Part shown: in pieces, positions 1 through 8,546 of the stretch
Position numbering within the stretch: position 1 is the first letter of the stretch
Layout: the number at the start of each line of letters is the position of its first letter
DNA from: Pseudomonas avellanae BPIC 631
GTDB lineage: Bacteria; Pseudomonadota; Gammaproteobacteria; Pseudomonadales; Pseudomonadaceae
Length of the DNA: 43,700 nt
Assembly: GCF_000444135.1 (NCBI RefSeq)
Contig: NZ_ATDK01000087.1
Location: 1-43,700 of the forward strand
Direction: 5' to 3'
Notes under the pieces: model-generated
What the model was told of the DNA's origin: nothing
The model's input: only the letters and a program-made list of their open reading frames with translations
Databases searched by the model: none
Program-made: the position numbers and the translations under genes

Positions 1-115
1 TTTTCGAAATAAGTTACCCATAACCTGCAAGCTAAGCTATTGATAAGATTTGAATTTTCCGTTAGTTGGTGGCTGATTTTTTCGAAAACAGTACACTAGT
101 GCTCACAGGGTAGTC

Positions 116-979
116 ATGACTAGTCAATCTATAACTGCCACCGGTTACCGCCGCAAAGCAGTCGAAAACCACGCCCTGAACCCGACGCGCGTGCTTGATT
201 TCAGCAGGTGCAAAGCTACCCGCAAAGGCCCGGTTTTCCTGATCGGCTCAGGCAGCTCGGCCAAAGACTTCCCGATCGGGGAGTTTTCCGAAGTCCCCAT
301 GATCACCATGAACGGTGCGTTCTCGATGTTTTCCGGAACCGGCATCAAGCCATTCTTCTATGTGTGCTCTGACCGGGACTTCCCCAATCAGCAACCCGAA
401 CTCTTTGCCGCCGCCCTGCGCGGCAGCGAAAATGTCGGTCTCTGGGAAGACCAGTTCCAGTCCGGCCTCCCAAAGCCTGCCGGACGCGCCTATGCGCTGA
501 AGAAATCCCCGAGATCGTCGACAGTGGCAGCCCTTTGCTCAAGAGAAGAAGCACTGGTCAGAAAGCTCTCGCTGTGGAGCAGCCGAAGCCGAGACATAGG
601 CTTCAGCAAGAACCTTGAACTGGGCTTCTTCGATGCGCGTACGGTCATGTACCTGGCACTGCAACTGTCCTATCACCTGGGTTTCGAGAAAGTGTTTCTC
701 GTCGGTTTTGATTTGAACCAGTCTGCCGGTCGCTTCTATGAATCGCCTACCGATAAATGCTCGCCCTGCGGACTGGATCAGCACTACGAATCGCGGATTC
801 TTCCGTCTTTGGAATTGATGGCAAAGCATGTAGTCAGCGCTGATTTCGAGGTATTCAATCTGTCTGAAAACTCGCGAGTCCCACATGAAGTCATTCCCCG
901 ATTAAGTATTGATGAAACGCGTCATATAGTGCGTGCTGCACGTAGCAATACGGTGCGAGACGCAGTAATCGGTCATTAA
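116..979 (+). CDS. waaZ: WaaZ-like Kdo-III transferase (LPS core)
   Basis: This 287-residue protein has no signal peptide or membrane segment and probably acts at the cytoplasmic face of the inner membrane. It resembles E. coli WaaZ (about 283 residues), which adds a third Kdo to the LPS inner core. The resemblance is clearest in a Rossmann-like start, VFLIGSGSSAKDFP near residue 40; a middle block, LELGFFDARTVMYLALQLSY; the motif VFLVGFDLNQSAGRFYE near residue 200; and a C-terminal block NLSENSRVPHEVIP. These match the order of WaaZ blocks as I remember them. The ATG at 116 follows a CAGGG ribosome site, and a TACACT at 92-97 could be a -10 box without a good -35. It stands alone, not in a visible LPS cluster. 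The family is likely; the exact sugar or acceptor is inferred. Confidence 0.7.
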   Translation: MTSQSITATGYRRKAVENHALNPTRVLDFSRCKATRKGPVFLIGSGSSAKDFPIGEFSEVPMITMNGAFSMFSGTGIKPFFYVCSDRDFPNQQPELFAAALRGSENVGLWEDQFQSGLPKPAGRAYALKKSPRSSTVAALCSREEALVRKLSLWSSRSRDIGFSKNLELGFFDARTVMYLALQLSYHLGFEKVFLVGFDLNQSAGRFYESPTDKCSPCGLDQHYESRILPSLELMAKHVVSADFEVFNLSENSRVPHEVIPRLSIDETRHIVRAARSNTVRDAVIGH

Positions 980-1350
980 ACAGTCATCTTGTTTGTGCCG
1001 CCCCGATCCGACAAACGCGTCGCCCCTTGACACGCAGTAATGCCGGGAGGCGTCACCCCGACGGGCTGCTGGTGGCGGGTAACCCCGCAAACTCGCTAAT
1101 CCGGCGCTGCCCGCCATACCCCTGCCGCCCTACCTATGCGACAATGCGCGCCAATGTCTGGCATGAACCCCCACATTCATATCCCGGCAACGCAGTCACG
1201 GCAGACTGCTGTTGCTGTAGACGTATGCCCGTTGGATCAGCTCATGCTCAGGCGGAGCAAGCTGAACAGCTCCGGTCGGGTCTCGGACACGACACCTGCT
1301 GACACCAGCGCTCCTCAAGTTATTGCCCAAGTTATTGATAGGTAAAGTAA
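980..1350. other. Intergenic region without a supportable gene
   Basis: This stretch lies between the waaZ-like gene and ybiT. Short reading frames cross it, but none has a good ribosome site or recognisable composition. It must contain the ybiT promoter, though no convincing -35/-10 pair was found. A short direct repeat, AAGTTATTG at 1317-1325 and 1329-1337, sits directly before the ybiT ribosome site. Confidence 0.5.
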
Positions 1351-2940
1351 TTGATCTCCACAGCTAACATCACGATGCAGTTCGGCGCCAAACCCTTGTT
1401 CGAGAACGTCTCGGTCAAGTTTGGTGCCGGTAACCGTTACGGCCTGATCGGCGCGAACGGCTGCGGGAAATCCACGTTCATGAAAATCCTCGGCGGCGAT
1501 CTCGAGCCTTCGGGTGGCCAGGTGATGCTGGAGCCGAACGTGCGTCTGGGCAAGCTGCGCCAGGATCAGTTCGCCTATGAAGAATTCACTGTGCTCGACA
1601 CGGTGATCATGGGCCACGAGGAGCTGTGGAAGGTCAAGGCCGAGCGCGACCGCATCTACTCGCTGCCGGAAATGAGCGAAGACGACGGCATGGCCGTTGC
1701 CGAGCTGGAAACCGAATTCGCCGAAATGGACGGTTACACCGCCGAATCCCGTGCCGGTGAACTGCTGCTGGGCCTGGGTATCGGCATCGAGCAGCACACC
1801 GGCCCGATGAGCGAAGTGTCGCCCGGCTGGAAACTGCGCGTTCTGCTGGCGCAGGCACTGTTCTCCGATCCGGAAGTGCTGTTGCTCGACGAACCGACCA
1901 ACCACCTGGACATCAACACCATTCGCTGGCTGGAAAACATCCTGACCCAGCGTAACAGCCTGATGATCATCATCTCCCACGACCGTCACTTCCTGAACAG
2001 CGTGTGCACGCACATGGCTGACCTGGATTACGGCGAGTTGCGCCTGTTCCCGGGCAACTACGACGAGTACATGACCGTAGCGACCCAGTCGCGCGAGCAG
2101 TTGCTTTCGGATAACGCCAAGAAGAAAGCGCAGATTTCCGAACTGCAATCGTTCGTCAGCCGCTTCTCGGCCAACGCCTCGAAAGCCAAGCAGGCCACGT
2201 CCCGCGCCAAGGCGATCGACAAGATCCAGCTGGCCGAGGTCAAGCCTTCGAGCCGTGTGAGCCCGTTCATCCGTTTCGAACAAACCAAGAAGCTGCACCG
2301 TCAGGCAGTCATTGTCGATCGCATGGCCAAAGGCTTTGACGGCAAGACACTCTTTAAAGACTTCAGCTTCCAGGTCGAAGCGGGCGAACGCGTTGCGATC
2401 ATCGGCCCGAACGGTATTGGCAAGACCACCCTGCTGCGCACCCTGGTCAACGAACTGACCCCGGATGCCGGCACTGTCAAGTGGACCGACGCTGCGGAGC
2501 TGGGCTATTACGCTCAGGACCACGCTCACGACTTCGAAGACGACTGCAACCTGTTCGACTGGATGGGCCAGTGGACTCAGGGCGGCGAGCAAGTGGTGCG
2601 CGGCACCCTGGGCCGCATGCTGTTCTCCAACGACGAGATCCTCAAGTCGGTAAAAGTGATTTCCGGTGGTGAACAGGGCCGCATGCTGTTCGGCAAACTG
2701 ATCCTGCAAAAGCCGAACGTGCTGATCATGGATGAACCTACCAACCACCTGGACATGGAATCCATCGAAGCGCTGAACCTGGCGCTGGAGAACTACCCCG
2801 GCACGCTGATCTTCGTCAGCCACGACCGCGAGTTCGTGTCTTCGCTGGCAACCCGCATCATCGAACTCAGCCCTAGCGGCGTGGTCGACTTCAGCGGCAC
2901 CTACGATGACTACCTGCGCAGTCAGGGCGTTACGTTCTAA
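1351..2940 (+). CDS. ybiT: ABC-F ATPase YbiT
   Basis: This is a soluble 529-residue protein with two ABC ATPase domains and no membrane segment, as in ABC-F translation factors that bind the ribosomal E site. Domain 1 has Walker [10 protein letters not shown] (residues 34-42), a degenerate signature around SPGWKLR, and Walker [13 protein letters not shown] charged linker (about 230-315) follows. Domain 2 has Walker [10 protein letters not shown], signature SGGEQGRM, and Walker [12 protein letters not shown]. The start [21 protein letters not shown] and the whole length match E. coli YbiT closely, better than EttA or Uup. The start codon is TTG at 1351, chosen because homology begins there and AGGT lies just upstream. 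A strong hairpin terminator follows at once. The family is near certain; the exact translational role of YbiT is less well defined. Confidence 0.93.
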   Translation: MISTANITMQFGAKPLFENVSVKFGAGNRYGLIGANGCGKSTFMKILGGDLEPSGGQVMLEPNVRLGKLRQDQFAYEEFTVLDTVIMGHEELWKVKAERDRIYSLPEMSEDDGMAVAELETEFAEMDGYTAESRAGELLLGLGIGIEQHTGPMSEVSPGWKLRVLLAQALFSDPEVLLLDEPTNHLDINTIRWLENILTQRNSLMIIISHDRHFLNSVCTHMADLDYGELRLFPGNYDEYMTVATQSREQLLSDNAKKKAQISELQSFVSRFSANASKAKQATSRAKAIDKIQLAEVKPSSRVSPFIRFEQTKKLHRQAVIVDRMAKGFDGKTLFKDFSFQVEAGERVAIIGPNGIGKTTLLRTLVNELTPDAGTVKWTDAAELGYYAQDHAHDFEDDCNLFDWMGQWTQGGEQVVRGTLGRMLFSNDEILKSVKVISGGEQGRMLFGKLILQKPNVLIMDEPTNHLDMESIEALNLALENYPGTLIFVSHDREFVSSLATRIIELSPSGVVDFSGTYDDYLRSQGVTF

Positions 2941-2962
2941 GCCTTGCCGGCTTGCAGTACCC

Positions 2963-2993
2963 AAAAAGCCCTGTCCTGTGACAGGGCTTTTTT
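2963..2993. terminator. Bidirectional intrinsic terminator
   Basis: A 13-bp perfect stem (2963-2975 with 2980-2992) closes a CTGT loop. The A-run and T-run lie on the outer ends, so it can end transcription in both directions. It sits between the convergent ybiT and lactonase genes. Confidence 0.9.
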
Positions 2994-3002
2994 GATTGCA
3001 GC

Positions 3003-4136
3003 CTACTTTTCCGGCTGGCTGAGCATTTCAATCCATAGAGCACCCTTGCCAGAGGGCGCTTCGCTGACCCGCTTGAGGGCACCGCTCGCCCCGATGGCGT
3101 AACTGCCGACCTTGTCGCTTTTCTCTCCACTGACCAGTAACCAGCGCCCGTTGGGTGATACGGCAATGTTGCGCGGCTGTTTTTCCTCGACCGGGTAGTT
3201 TTCAACGAACGTCACACTGCCTTTGGCCGAATCAACCTTGAACACCGACACGCTGCTGGTTGTGCGCTCACTGATGAACAGCCACTTGCCGTCCGGTGCG
3301 AGGCGTATGTCTGCGGCCCAGATGCGCGGCGTCGGGTCATCCTTGAGGTCGTTGTTGCGCGCATCGCGAGCCTGCCCGGGCGCAAGCTTCAGGCGTGCGG
3401 GAATACCGTCTGCCTGGCTCACCTGCTTCAACGCGCCGCTCTTTTCGTTGATCGAAAAGGCGGTAACGGTGCCGCTCATCTCGCCGACCACATACAGAAA
3501 CCGGCCATCGGACGAGAATGCGAGGTGGCGCGGGCCGGTATTTTCGGGAACGGCCACAAAGCCTTCACCGATAGGCACGAGCTTGCCGTCCTTGGGCTCA
3601 AGCCGGTATTGCAAGACACGATCAACCCCCAGATTGCCCGCGTAGACAAAGCGATTGCTCGGATCGGTGCGTACCGAATGCGCGTGCATGCCGGTCTTGT
3701 AGGTTTCGATACTGTCGCTGGGACGGTGTTGTGCATCGATGGGCTGAACACTGAGCAGGTCCGCGCCGTACGAGGCACCGAACAGGAAGCGCCCGCTGCG
3801 ATCGGTCGACAGGTACGCCAGACTCTCCGCCAAGGGTGCCTGACTCAACGGCTTGAGGTGCCCGGTTGCAGGTTCTATGCTGAAACTCAGCACCTGATAA
3901 GGCTTGGAACGAAGTGCCGCGAACAGTGCCTTGCCGTCCGGCGAAATGGCCATCGGGTTGACCTGATCACCGGCCTTGGTCTGTTCGACCAGGCTAAGCG
4001 CCCCGCTCTGCTCATCCAGGCGATATTGGGAGATGAGCCCATCTGCGGGGCTGGAAATATAAGCGAAGGTAGATGCCTGCACAGGCAGACCGAACGAACA
4101 TCCAACTGCAGCGGCCAGCAACAGAACTTTTCTCAT
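3003..4136 (-). CDS. Secreted lactonase-family beta-propeller protein
   Basis: The 377-residue product belongs to the seven-bladed lactonase family typified by cytoplasmic 6-phosphogluconolactonase YbhE. Repeated blade signatures are visible, such as NPMAISPDGKALFAA, GPRHLAFSSDGRFLYVVGE, ADIRLAPDGKWLFISER and RNIAVSPNGRWLLVSGE. Unlike YbhE it begins with a signal peptide (MRKVLLLAAAVGCSFGLPVQA, cut before STFAYI), so it probably acts in the periplasm or outside the cell and its substrate is unlikely to be 6-phosphogluconolactone. The start at 4136 is preceded by an AAGG ribosome site about 6 bases away; a longer frame reaching 4364 lacks the secretion logic. It is divergent from the MFS gene. 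Substrate is unknown. Confidence 0.82.
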   Translation of the reverse strand: MRKVLLLAAAVGCSFGLPVQASTFAYISSPADGLISQYRLDEQSGALSLVEQTKAGDQVNPMAISPDGKALFAALRSKPYQVLSFSIEPATGHLKPLSQAPLAESLAYLSTDRSGRFLFGASYGADLLSVQPIDAQHRPSDSIETYKTGMHAHSVRTDPSNRFVYAGNLGVDRVLQYRLEPKDGKLVPIGEGFVAVPENTGPRHLAFSSDGRFLYVVGEMSGTVTAFSINEKSGALKQVSQADGIPARLKLAPGQARDARNNDLKDDPTPRIWAADIRLAPDGKWLFISERTTSSVSVFKVDSAKGSVTFVENYPVEEKQPRNIAVSPNGRWLLVSGEKSDKVGSYAIGASGALKRVSEAPSGKGALWIEMLSQPEK

Positions 4137-4324
4137 GGTGAACCTTTTTATTGTTGTGGGGTGAATCCGTGGGGCGAGTCTTGTGATATGAGCGGTGTGA
4201 CGAGTAGCGGCGTAAATACAGGTGTGATCAGTCATCCTATGACCATATTCAGATAACAGCGACTGCGTGATAAACAGTCCGCATAAAAACGTTAGCCTGC
4301 TTTCATTTCCCGACAGCCCGAGCC

Positions 4325-5557
4325 ATGATGAGGCACTCCCACCGCCTGCCAGCGAAGAGTCCAATGCCTGTCGCGCAACCCGGTTCCACGACGATTACCC
4401 TGCAAATCGTCTCCATCGTCTTCTACACGTTCATCGCCTTCCTGTGCATTGGTCTGCCTATCGCGGTACTGCCCGGTTACGTCCATGATCAGTTGGGTTT
4501 CAGCCCGCTGATTGCCGGCCTGGCCATTGCCTCGCAGTACCTCGCCACCCTGCTCAGCCGGCCCTTTGCCGGCCGGGCGACAGACTCGTTGGGCAGCAAA
4601 CGCTCCATCGTGTTCGGGCTGTGGGGCATCGGTATCAGCGGTGTCATGACCCTGCTGGCAACCCTGCTTGAGGATTTTGCGACGCTCAGCCTGTCGATTC
4701 TGATCGTGGCGCGGCTGTTTCTCGGTGTGTCTCAGGGGCTGATCGGGGTTGGCACCATCAGTTGGTGCATCGGCAAGGTCGGTGCAGAACACACGGCCCG
4801 CTCGATCTCCTGGAACGGCATTGCCTCCTATGGCGCAATCGCCATCGGCGCACCGCTGGGGGTGGTGGTCATCGACGCGGTTGGCTTCAACAGCCTGGGT
4901 TTGGCCCTGATAGTGATGGCAGGCCTGGCGCTGATGCTGATCCGCAACAAGCCGTCGGTGCCCATAATTGCTGGCGAGCGCCTGCCCTACTGGTCGGTGT
5001 TCGGCCGCATCGCACCGTACGGGCTCGGTCTGACCTTGTCGTCAATCGGCTATGGCACGCTGACCACGTTCATTACGCTGTTCTACCTGAGCCGTGGCTG
5101 GCAAGGCGCGGCTTATTGTTTAAGCATGTTTGGCGTGTGTTTTATCCTCGCCCGCCTGCTGTTCATCGGTGCCATCAATCGGCTTGGTGGATACAACGCC
5201 GCCATCCTGTGCATGGCCGTGGAGATTTGCGGTCTGGTCATGCTCTGGCTCGCGCCCAACATCGGTTTTGCACTGGCAGGGGCCGGACTGACAGGTGTCG
5301 GGCTGTCGCTGGTGTACCCGGCGCTCGGCGTGGAAGCCATCAAACGTGTGCCGACGCCCAGCCGTGGCGCAGGCCTGAGTGCCTATGCCGTGTTCTTCGA
5401 CCTGGCCCTGGCCATCGCAGGCCCAGTGATGGGCGCTATTGCCCTGGGGCAAGGTTATGACTGGATCTTTTTCTATGCGGCAGTGCTGTCGGTATGCGCG
5501 CTGGGCCTGACGCTCTGGTTGTCACGCCGGGCCAGTCAGCAGGCGAAAACCGCTTGA
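4325..5557 (+). CDS. MFS transporter, YhhS/UPF0226-like
   Basis: This 410-residue inner-membrane protein has about twelve hydrophobic segments. The major-facilitator loop 2-3 motif appears as SRPFAGRATDSLGSKRSIV (around residues 78-97), and a related motif opens the second half. Overall it looks like the YhhS/UPF0226 group of drug or sugar exporters, but the substrate cannot be told from sequence. The start at 4325 is uncertain: neither it nor the in-frame ATG at 4364 (GAAGAG upstream) has a strong ribosome site, and the first 13 residues are unlike a membrane protein start. It is divergent from the lactonase, with 188 bases between them, so shared regulation is possible. Confidence 0.85.
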   Translation: MMRHSHRLPAKSPMPVAQPGSTTITLQIVSIVFYTFIAFLCIGLPIAVLPGYVHDQLGFSPLIAGLAIASQYLATLLSRPFAGRATDSLGSKRSIVFGLWGIGISGVMTLLATLLEDFATLSLSILIVARLFLGVSQGLIGVGTISWCIGKVGAEHTARSISWNGIASYGAIAIGAPLGVVVIDAVGFNSLGLALIVMAGLALMLIRNKPSVPIIAGERLPYWSVFGRIAPYGLGLTLSSIGYGTLTTFITLFYLSRGWQGAAYCLSMFGVCFILARLLFIGAINRLGGYNAAILCMAVEICGLVMLWLAPNIGFALAGAGLTGVGLSLVYPALGVEAIKRVPTPSRGAGLSAYAVFFDLALAIAGPVMGAIALGQGYDWIFFYAAVLSVCALGLTLWLSRRASQQAKTA

Positions 5558-5573
5558 ACAGCAGGTTTTCGGT

Positions 5574-5649
5574 ATAAGCTTTTCGCTTATTGTTCCAATA
5601 GTTAGTAGCTAAAGCTGAAATAAAGCCGCCGGTCGGTCAAGTTCTTGAC
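5574..5649. promoter_or_regulatory. Cluster of three dyads upstream of the autotransporter
   Basis: Three inverted repeats lie in the 231-base gap before the autotransporter: ATAAGC-N5-GCTTAT at 5574-5590, TTAG-TAG-CTAA at 5602-5612, and GTCAAG-TT-CTTGAC at 5636-5649. None is followed by a T-run, so they are not clear terminators. They could be operators for the autotransporter gene; the protein that might bind is unknown. No confident -35/-10 pair was found in the gap. Confidence 0.35.
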
Positions 5650-5788
5650 GGCCCTGCCAATGGGTTCTTGACTTGATGTTGCAAGCCTCTAAACAGGCTC
5701 GTGAAGCAGCCGTCGCCCGCGTGAATGCGACGTCACCTGCGCGGCAGTCCGGCGCTTTACCCCCCTTTTCAATGGCCTCTCTGTCCGC

Positions 5789-8494
5789 ATGACCGGGAGA
5801 GCCGTCATCAGAATTCGCCGCCATCCTCTGAGCCATACCCGCAAAGCCCTGCCAGTGATCATTCTGGCAATCTTCCCGCACCCTGCCGAAGGCGCCTGCA
5901 ACCTGGCGCCCACGCCCGGCAACGCCGTTCAGGTCTGCGACAGTGGCAACAGCGGCCCGTTTACCGACGTGAGCACGACCCGTCACACGCTGGTATTCCC
6001 AGCGGGCGGCACGGGCACCGTCATCGGCACCATTACCTACGGCGCGCAAGCGGACAGCATCGACATGGGGTCGGGCCGGATACTGGGCAACGTCAATCAG
6101 GGGGCGGGCAGCGACACATTCATCCTTTCAAGCGGTGAGATCACCGGCGAGATCAGCCAGGGCGCGAACCCCGACGATTTTGTCATGAGTGGCGGCACGC
6201 TCGGTTCGCTCGCTCAGGGTGACGGGCTGGACACCTTTCTGATGACCGGAGGCACAATCCTCCGCGCCTTCGAGGATGGCGACCGGGCAGTGATGACCGG
6301 CGGCAGCATCGGCCGGGTTGACATGAAACTGGACAATAACGTCTTCGAGCTTTCTGGCGGCAGCATTATCAACAATCTGGTCGCCGGGTTCGGCCGGGAC
6401 ACTATTACGGTGTCGGGCGGCAGTATTGGTGGCGCCATCAGCGTCAGTGGCGGTGACGACCGGATAACCGTCAGTGGCGGTGAAGTTCGTGGAGAAATAC
6501 GCGCAAGCTTCGGTAACGACAGCTTTGATTGGCTCAACAACGGCTACGTGCGCAGCAGCGTGTTGATGGCCGATGGCAACGATACCGCACAGTTGTACAA
6601 TCTCAGCGAGTACCTGACCAGCAGCAACCCCCTGCTCGACGGCGGCCCTGGCGATGATGTACTGACGTTTGGCAACACCGTGGTGTCCCGGCCAGATCAC
6701 TACACCCAGTGGGAAACCGTCAACCTGTTGAATGGATCGCAGATGGACATGACCGAGGCGCTGACCCTCGGCGACAGCGTCAGTAATACCGGCACCCTCA
6801 CTGTCGATGACAGCAGCACGCTGCGTTCAACCTCCGGCAGCATCACTGCGTTCAACACCGCGTCCCGCGCAACCCTCGACAACGCAGGAACGCTGGACCT
6901 GACCGCCAGCGGCAGCTCGGTGACCGATACCCTTACCGTGAACGGCAACTACTTCGGCCGGGCTGGCCGGTTATTGCTGCAATCGACACTGGGAGACGAA
7001 ACCTCGCCCAGCGATAAACTGGTGGTGTCACAGGGCACCATCGGCGGTACGACCCGCATGCTGGTGAGCAATATCAATGGCCTGGGTGCGCTTACCCAAG
7101 GCAACGGCATCGAGGTGGTGCAGGCGACCCGAGGAGCTACCAGCGAGGCGACGGCATTTTCGTTGCAGAACTCGTTGTCCGTGGGGGCCTATGACTATTA
7201 CCTGTTCAAGGGCGGCACCACGGCAGGCAGCGAAAACAGCTGGTTTCTGCGCTCGGCGGTGATCGCACCGCCTTTGCCCGAAACGCCACCCCCAAGCGAA
7301 CCTGTTCCTGTTCCTGGGCCCATACCTACACCGCTGCCGGAACCTGCGCCCGAACCGGCACCCGAACCGACACCACCCTCGATTCCACCTGAGCCAAACG
7401 AACCGACCGTGCCCCCGGCACAACCGCCTCCAACTGACCCCATACCTACGCCTGCACAACTTCCGGCAACCACTCTTCCCGTAGCGGCAATCGGCACGCC
7501 ATCGCTGCCGGAGCCGATTCGCGGCGCGGCTCCTATCCCGCTGTACCGACCGGAAGTCGCCAATTACGCAATTGTCACGCCCGCCGCGGCGATGCTGGCG
7601 ATGACCTCGCTGGGCACCTTCCATGAGCGTCAGGGCGATCAGAGCCTGTTGGCACAATCCGGTGCAGCGCCGGCTGGCTGGGCGCGAGTGTTCGGCAGTG
7701 ACTTTAAACAACAGTGGTCAGGAACGGTAAGCCCCGGCCTGGACGCATCGCTCAAGGGCTATCAGATTGGCCATGACGTGTATGCCTGGTCACTTGATGG
7801 GCAGCAGACCCTGCGCGTCGGCCTGTTTGTCGCCCAAAACAGTCTGGACGGCAAGGTGCAGGGCTTTGCGGGCGGGTTCCATGAGCGGCACACCGGGCGG
7901 ATCAAACTGCGGGGCGATAGCGTCGGGGCCTACTGGACGCTCTCCTCGCCCACCGGAAACTACGTCGATGCGCTGGTGATGAGCACGCGCCTGGATGGCG
8001 ATAGCCGCTCCGACCGGGGCCTGCGCATCGACACGCAAGGCCATGCCCTGAGCCTTTCTGTGGAAGCCGGTCACCCGTTTACGCTGTCGCCGCGATGGGT
8101 CGCCGAACCGCAGGTACAAATCATTCATCAGCGCATTGACCTTGACGATCAGCATGACGGTATTTCACACGTGGGTTTTGACAGCCAGCCCTACAACACC
8201 GGGCGACTGGGCATACGATTCAAGGGCCGCTACGCACTGGCAGGCATGCCCATCGAGCCTTACCTTCGGGTAAACCTGTGGCGCAATGCGGGCGGGCATG
8301 ACACGGTGACATTCGATCACACAGAACGCGTCAAGACAGCCCATCGATCAACGACGGGCAGCCTGGGCGGAGGAATGGTTATCAAGGTCGCCAGCGACAC
8401 CAGTGTGTACTGGAGCGCTGACTACAACAGTGATCTGAATAACCACGATTCAAGCGGAGTAAACGCCAGCCTGGGCGTAAGGCTGGCGTGGTGA
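5789..8494 (+). CDS. Autotransporter (type Va) with beta-solenoid passenger
   Basis: The 901-residue protein has an N-terminal signal (hydrophobic LPVIILAIF, probable cleavage after AEG near residue 34). A passenger follows, built of about ten repeats of roughly 20 residues (pattern SGGxIxGxIxxGxGxDxF, residues 80-260). An RTX-like nonapeptide, GGPGDDVLTFG, lies near residue 290. A second passenger part precedes a proline-rich linker (about 490-560, full of PEP and PTP). From about 630 to the end is an outer-membrane beta-barrel ending in SLGVRLAW, a typical terminal aromatic beta-strand. The protein would be exported by Sec and inserted by Bam, exposing the passenger on the surface. The repeats suggest adhesion or a structural role; no protease or esterase triad was recognised. 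It is the only gene between the MFS gene and the glucan operon. A strong terminator follows. Confidence 0.88.
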   Translation: MTGRAVIRIRRHPLSHTRKALPVIILAIFPHPAEGACNLAPTPGNAVQVCDSGNSGPFTDVSTTRHTLVFPAGGTGTVIGTITYGAQADSIDMGSGRILGNVNQGAGSDTFILSSGEITGEISQGANPDDFVMSGGTLGSLAQGDGLDTFLMTGGTILRAFEDGDRAVMTGGSIGRVDMKLDNNVFELSGGSIINNLVAGFGRDTITVSGGSIGGAISVSGGDDRITVSGGEVRGEIRASFGNDSFDWLNNGYVRSSVLMADGNDTAQLYNLSEYLTSSNPLLDGGPGDDVLTFGNTVVSRPDHYTQWETVNLLNGSQMDMTEALTLGDSVSNTGTLTVDDSSTLRSTSGSITAFNTASRATLDNAGTLDLTASGSSVTDTLTVNGNYFGRAGRLLLQSTLGDETSPSDKLVVSQGTIGGTTRMLVSNINGLGALTQGNGIEVVQATRGATSEATAFSLQNSLSVGAYDYYLFKGGTTAGSENSWFLRSAVIAPPLPETPPPSEPVPVPGPIPTPLPEPAPEPAPEPTPPSIPPEPNEPTVPPAQPPPTDPIPTPAQLPATTLPVAAIGTPSLPEPIRGAAPIPLYRPEVANYAIVTPAAAMLAMTSLGTFHERQGDQSLLAQSGAAPAGWARVFGSDFKQQWSGTVSPGLDASLKGYQIGHDVYAWSLDGQQTLRVGLFVAQNSLDGKVQGFAGGFHERHTGRIKLRGDSVGAYWTLSSPTGNYVDALVMSTRLDGDSRSDRGLRIDTQGHALSLSVEAGHPFTLSPRWVAEPQVQIIHQRIDLDDQHDGISHVGFDSQPYNTGRLGIRFKGRYALAGMPIEPYLRVNLWRNAGGHDTVTFDHTERVKTAHRSTTGSLGGGMVIKVASDTSVYWSADYNSDLNNHDSSGVNASLGVRLAW

Positions 8495-8515
8495 TGCGTT
8501 TGTCACTGTGGAACG

Positions 8516-8546
8516 TGATGAGGCATAGGCTTCATCAGTTTTTTTT
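8516..8546 (+). terminator. Intrinsic terminator of the autotransporter gene
   Basis: A 9-bp stem with one G-T pair (8516-8524 with 8529-8537) and ATAG loop is followed by eight T residues at 8539-8546. It overlaps the stop codon of convergent glgB. A second perfect 9-bp dyad (8464-8472 with 8480-8488) lies inside the last codons of the autotransporter gene. Confidence 0.85.

Noticed and set aside
1317..1337. AAGTTATTG direct repeat as an operator of ybiT
   Set aside because: It is short, A/T-rich and directly adjacent to the ribosome site; no known regulator fits.
1315..2964. 549-residue frame antisense to ybiT
   Set aside because: It is a long shadow of a conserved gene in GC-rich DNA; the composition (many H, Q, V, R residues) is that of an antisense frame and it would cross the terminator.
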